Source: Planctomycetota bacterium (GTDB lineage: Bacteria > Planctomycetota > Planctomycetia > Pirellulales > Thermoguttaceae). From it: DNA of 9,945 nt. Shown here piece by piece: positions 8,601 through 9,945 of this stretch (positions are counted from its first letter, which is position 1; each line of letters begins with the position of its first letter). Location: the NCBI GenBank assembly GCA_023621895.1, contig JAMOAF010000693.1, positions 1 to 9,945 of the forward strand. Direction: 5' to 3'. A program made the position numbers and the translations under genes. The notes under the pieces are model-generated. The model did no database searches. It had not been told where the DNA came from and saw nothing but the letters and a program-made list of their open reading frames with translations.

Positions 8601-9656
8601 GGCCTCGGTCATCGTTTGAACGAGCACGTCGCGGCCTGGCAGCGGCTGCGTTTCCGGATCGTAGCCCGCGATGCTCGCGAACTGCCCCGCGTGCGTCAGG
8701 TAGACGACGCTCGGCACGCCGAGCTTGTCATCATAAGCCACTTCGGGGGCGCCCCACTGGACGCCGAAGAGAAACTCGTTCGCGTTGTCGATCTGCGACA
8801 GCTTGGAAAAAGCCATCCACTGGCCCGGCCGCTTCACGTGGTTGGTGAACAGTTCGGGGTGCAGGCGGTAGTAGACGTCCAGCCCGCCCCGGAAGCCCCA
8901 GTCGGGGTCGCAAGGATACAGGTCGAATTCGAATGTCCACTGGTTGGGCTTGAGGGTGTCGGGCGACAGGGCCAGATCGTAGACAAGGTAAAGCCGGCGC
9001 TGCGAGGCGTCATACGAGGTGCGAAAGATGCACGGTTTGTCGATCGGCGACGCCAGGCCCAGCCCCACCGGCCCGGTCAGAACCGTGCAGAAGTTGCGGT
9101 TGGCCGAGCCCAGCCGCAACGAGGGGCGGTCCGCCCATTCCGGCAGGTCGGGCCACTCGCGCAACGGCTGGACGTTCTCATACATCTGGCCCTCCGCAAC
9201 CACCCGCGACGTCTGCATGTCGTCATGCCACCGCCACCCGGCGGCGTTGATGGGAAAGCCAAACCGCAGGACCAGGCCGCGCGCGGGAGCGTCCTCCCTG
9301 CCCGCCAGGCGGCAGGTGAACCGCACCGCGCCCTCGGCCAGCCCCCGCGCCGTCAGGCTGGCGCCCGCCTCGAGGCCCTCGAATGCCAGTTCAAGGCCGC
9401 TGGCCAGATCGCCCGCGGTCCGCGTGCCCGGCACAAAGTCCGGTCCCCGCGTCACGTCGGCCAGTTCTACGAGCGGTGCGGGCGCGGCTGCGGCCGTCAC
9501 GTCCTTCGCCCCAACCTCCAGTCGCACAACGCGGCCCGCTTCGTCCACCGTAAGCGCCAGGCCGCCCGCCGCGACCGTCTCGGCATCCGCCGCACGCAGT
9601 CCCGCAAGCAGAAACAGAACCAGGCTGAACCCCATCGTCATAATCAGACTACGCAT
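5640..9656 (-). CDS. Large secreted glycoside-hydrolase-like modular protein
   Basis: A 1338-residue protein I cannot place in a named family. The signal peptide is residues 1-25 (hydrophobic MGFSLVLFLLAG, likely cleavage ADA-ET). Residues 26-270 are beta-rich, like the N-terminal sandwich of many glycoside hydrolases. Residues about 275-620 look like a TIM-barrel core: LDGFGYDGLS (421-430) has D422 and D427 at a typical catalytic-strand end, then NNHFDSCAFARAAAESF, LDVFGAETG, FPGFFDWF and a terminal AVAGWEPITHARSS. Residues about 625-697 look like the small C-terminal sandwich. A jelly-roll, CBM-like module lies at about 725-865 and a helical linker at about 868-970. A NEW3/alpha-galactosidase-associated-like Ig module (VTVRNNLARQEKARISVGVPPGW) is within about 1060-1160. 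The final CBM4/9-like module opens NLVKNPGFEKGLTDW at 1167. The start is ATG at 9656, with GGAG (9665-9668) 8 bases upstream; the in-frame GTG at 9665 overlaps that site. It probably degrades or binds extracellular polysaccharide. This is inferred from architecture only. Confidence 0.8.
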   Translation of the reverse strand: MRSLIMTMGFSLVLFLLAGLRAADAETVAAGGLALTVDEAGRVVRLEVGAKDVTAAAAPAPLVELADVTRGPDFVPGTRTAGDLASGLELAFEGLEAGASLTARGLAEGAVRFTCRLAGREDAPARGLVLRFGFPINAAGWRWHDDMQTSRVVAEGQMYENVQPLREWPDLPEWADRPSLRLGSANRNFCTVLTGPVGLGLASPIDKPCIFRTSYDASQRRLYLVYDLALSPDTLKPNQWTFEFDLYPCDPDWGFRGGLDVYYRLHPELFTNHVKRPGQWMAFSKLSQIDNANEFLFGVQWGAPEVAYDDKLGVPSVVYLTHAGQFASIAGYDPETQPLPGRDVLVQTMTEAFRRTTGEEGMFPAVALFDAQGHPDIRKTQAYGHIIAQFNMAPSLPYGRMLLERAAQRTDSMRAQSGGELDGFGYDGLSTGLNYREEHFRHSAAPPLWDPVAKKALLNNHFDSCAFARAAAESFRARGQISVMNGALHASFFVAPWLDVFGAETGLRISRDAFNYVRSISRHKPVVTLLKGNYEQVYGRDEIELFMKRAVAYGVFPGFFDWFTSALGPGGRYWDHPRYYERDRDLFRKYMPLVQTLAVAGWEPITHARSSHERVFVERFGPGGDGIVWLTLLNEDAQPRTTTITIDAAALRLDVETVECAELIVGEAVKPRRSAGRLELDLDVEGDGVRLLCLSTPAQAAAWRLAQARDAVERGIQMREVDAEKPPLAVSWHPAEGGAYLREPAGEGQRMVFRSDGRGRQSAWQWAMLFQPEAAPVTLRVRAAGENLEGKGPLRVRARWAWVSPGFSHSENGNLDLPKGTYDYQDFELTITPGHPVRAIHLEPEMGADLTGTLRIASITLGDRFRDDYVHNARFSAWYEPVPRAMRDRLAAETQALNGALEAARQAVLGDLSGKHTRDLLLGIGARTTALRQWIDGEKAAAGCRRVLRDVDTVEDHVGAATLAALGLSPPELEAPSHVAVGDAVPVRAVVSPREDIPVRTRLRVEGEAADPHLEVGPGGWSTLRIRNNAQAGDRVKLVGEVFLGPEGRSVPVRSTRELTVVPPLEVSLASLGTSAETGAMTLAVTVRNNLARQEKARISVGVPPGWQIPAPQETSLQPGEEKTLRIVAAPGGAPHAGRMELSTEVVMGEHTARAAATALCIPPAANLVKNPGFEKGLTDWGGSGNFSIETAAARSGSASLRLHNAERTGRAQVSQSVTLNQKRPAPVLVRVASRAENVVGEPGRGYALYVDIYYTDGTPLYGQHKAFPAGTTQWQVGELVIQPEKPVRNVNIYLLLRDMAGTAWFDDVAMMEDSPPAEKSATPSRNPGGETPAVPRK

Positions 9657-9724
9657 ATCGCTCACTCCAAAAACCGATTGGCGGACCCTCCCGGCCGGGC
9701 AGGACCGGCGGCAGGCACACGCCT

Positions 9725-9730
9725 ATTCTA
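9725..9730 (-). promoter_or_regulatory. Candidate -10 element for the large - strand operon
   Basis: TAGAAT on the - strand, 5 of 6 matches to consensus, lies about 70 bases upstream of the ATG at 9656 in a locally AT-richer stretch. The -35 region at 17-18 bases spacing is poor (TCCACG or TTCCAC). Placement is right for a promoter driving the 1338-residue gene and the HzsA-like gene behind it. Confidence 0.3.
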
Positions 9731-9782
9731 AATCGACTTGCGTGATTCGTGGAAGATCGGCCGTTATTCAGATAGCCGCGTG

Positions 9783-9846
9783 GGCTTGCCCCGCGCTTCG
9801 TTACGTACGGGTTGTGCCGCAGCGCAGGGCGAGCGCGGGGCAAGCC
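9783..9846. repeat. 15-bp perfect inverted repeat
   Basis: GGCTTGCCCCGCGCT (9783-9797) pairs perfectly with AGCGCGGGGCAAGCC (9832-9846) around a 34-base loop that itself holds the palindrome CGTACG. It would form a very stable GC-rich hairpin. It lies immediately before the group II intron leader sequence, so it may be a domain I stem of the intron RNA, a hairpin used as insertion target, or an independent extragenic palindrome. No T-run follows it. Confidence 0.7.
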
Positions 9847-9880
9847 GAAAGCGCCGGGATAAACCGGCATGGAGTAGCGA

Positions 9881-9945
9881 ATGAAAGAGTCGTACGGAGA
9901 AGGCCTAGCGAGCCACTCCGGCCTCGAGTCATGCGCCGAGGGCGG
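9881..9945 (+). CDS. Leader peptide of group II intron (MKESYGEG type), 3' end outside window
   Basis: An ATG at 9881 opens a frame reading MKESYGEGLASH, then SGLESCAEGG, up to the window edge. This matches the short conserved open frame often annotated as a hypothetical protein at the 5' end of group II introns. GGAG at 9871-9874 lies 6 bases before the ATG. The conservation is more likely to reflect intron RNA structure than a functional peptide, so translation is uncertain. Confidence 0.55.
   Translation, partial: MKESYGEGLASHSGLESCAEG

Larger units (their letters stand above)
9783..9945 (+). mobile_element. 5' part of a group II intron (partial, left boundary uncertain)
   Basis: The right edge carries the conserved leader of a large group of bacterial group II introns. 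A short hairpin GCCGG-GATAAA-CCGGC (9853-9868) is followed by GGAGTAGCGAATG and the coding start of the MKESYGEG-type peptide. From memory, this arrangement lies a few hundred bases upstream of the intron-encoded reverse transcriptase/maturase, which is expected on the + strand beyond the window. The 5' splice end is not fixed. GTGCC at 9814 and GTGGG at 9780 are imperfect matches to the GUGYG consensus, and the annotated left limit is simply the start of the inverted repeat. Confidence 0.6.

Noticed and set aside
8502..9731. 409-codon open frame on the + strand
   Set aside because: It is antisense to the N-terminal half of the secreted 1338-residue protein, and has no motifs or start signal.
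9649..9870. 73-codon open frame on the - strand upstream of the large gene
   Set aside because: It runs through the inverted repeat and the promoter region and overlaps the start of the real gene; no family or ribosome site is seen.

Overview
The window is high-GC bacterial chromosome, most probably from a planctomycete (Pirellulales-like). Three things point there. One is a 937-residue exported protein of the hydrazine synthase alpha-like type that is widespread in non-anammox Planctomycetes. The second is a very large exported modular protein. The third is an extragenic palindrome starting TTAACCCGAAGCG, which resembles repeats I remember from Pirellulales genomes. The assignment rests on gene content and recollection, not on a marker gene.

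Layout, left to right. Bases 3-68 look like the C-terminal end of a + strand gene entering from outside. Bases 69-350 hold no gene I can support. Next comes a complete Uma2-type nuclease-fold gene on the - strand (351-1010). A divergent intergenic stretch of 283 bases has promoter-like sequences pointing both ways, and leads to a class I SAM-dependent methyltransferase on the + strand (1294-2055). That gene converges on a small FlK-like hotdog thioesterase on the - strand (2206-2625). A palindromic repeat separates the thioesterase from two large - strand genes: the three-CXXCH HzsA-like beta-propeller protein (2728-5541) and, upstream of it, a 1338-residue secreted protein (5640-9656). The larger protein has a TIM-barrel/glycoside-hydrolase-like core and C-terminal beta-sandwich and carbohydrate-binding-like modules. 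The last ~160 bases contain a 15-bp perfect inverted repeat and then, on the + strand, the leader peptide (starting MKESYGEG) typical of the 5' part of group II introns. The reverse transcriptase/maturase should lie just beyond the right edge.

How the genes fit together. The two big - strand genes lie 98 bases apart, both encode signal peptides and both have clear Shine-Dalgarno sequences, so they are probably co-transcribed from upstream of 9656 and act outside the cytoplasm. The upstream protein looks like a polysaccharide-acting or polysaccharide-binding enzyme. The downstream protein looks like a heme-binding propeller protein. Their functional link is an inference. The Uma2, methyltransferase and thioesterase genes look like ordinary single-gene units. 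The most intriguing content is the large GH-like/HzsA-like pair. No other anammox genes (HzsB/C, HDH, NirS) are visible, so hydrazine synthesis should not be inferred.
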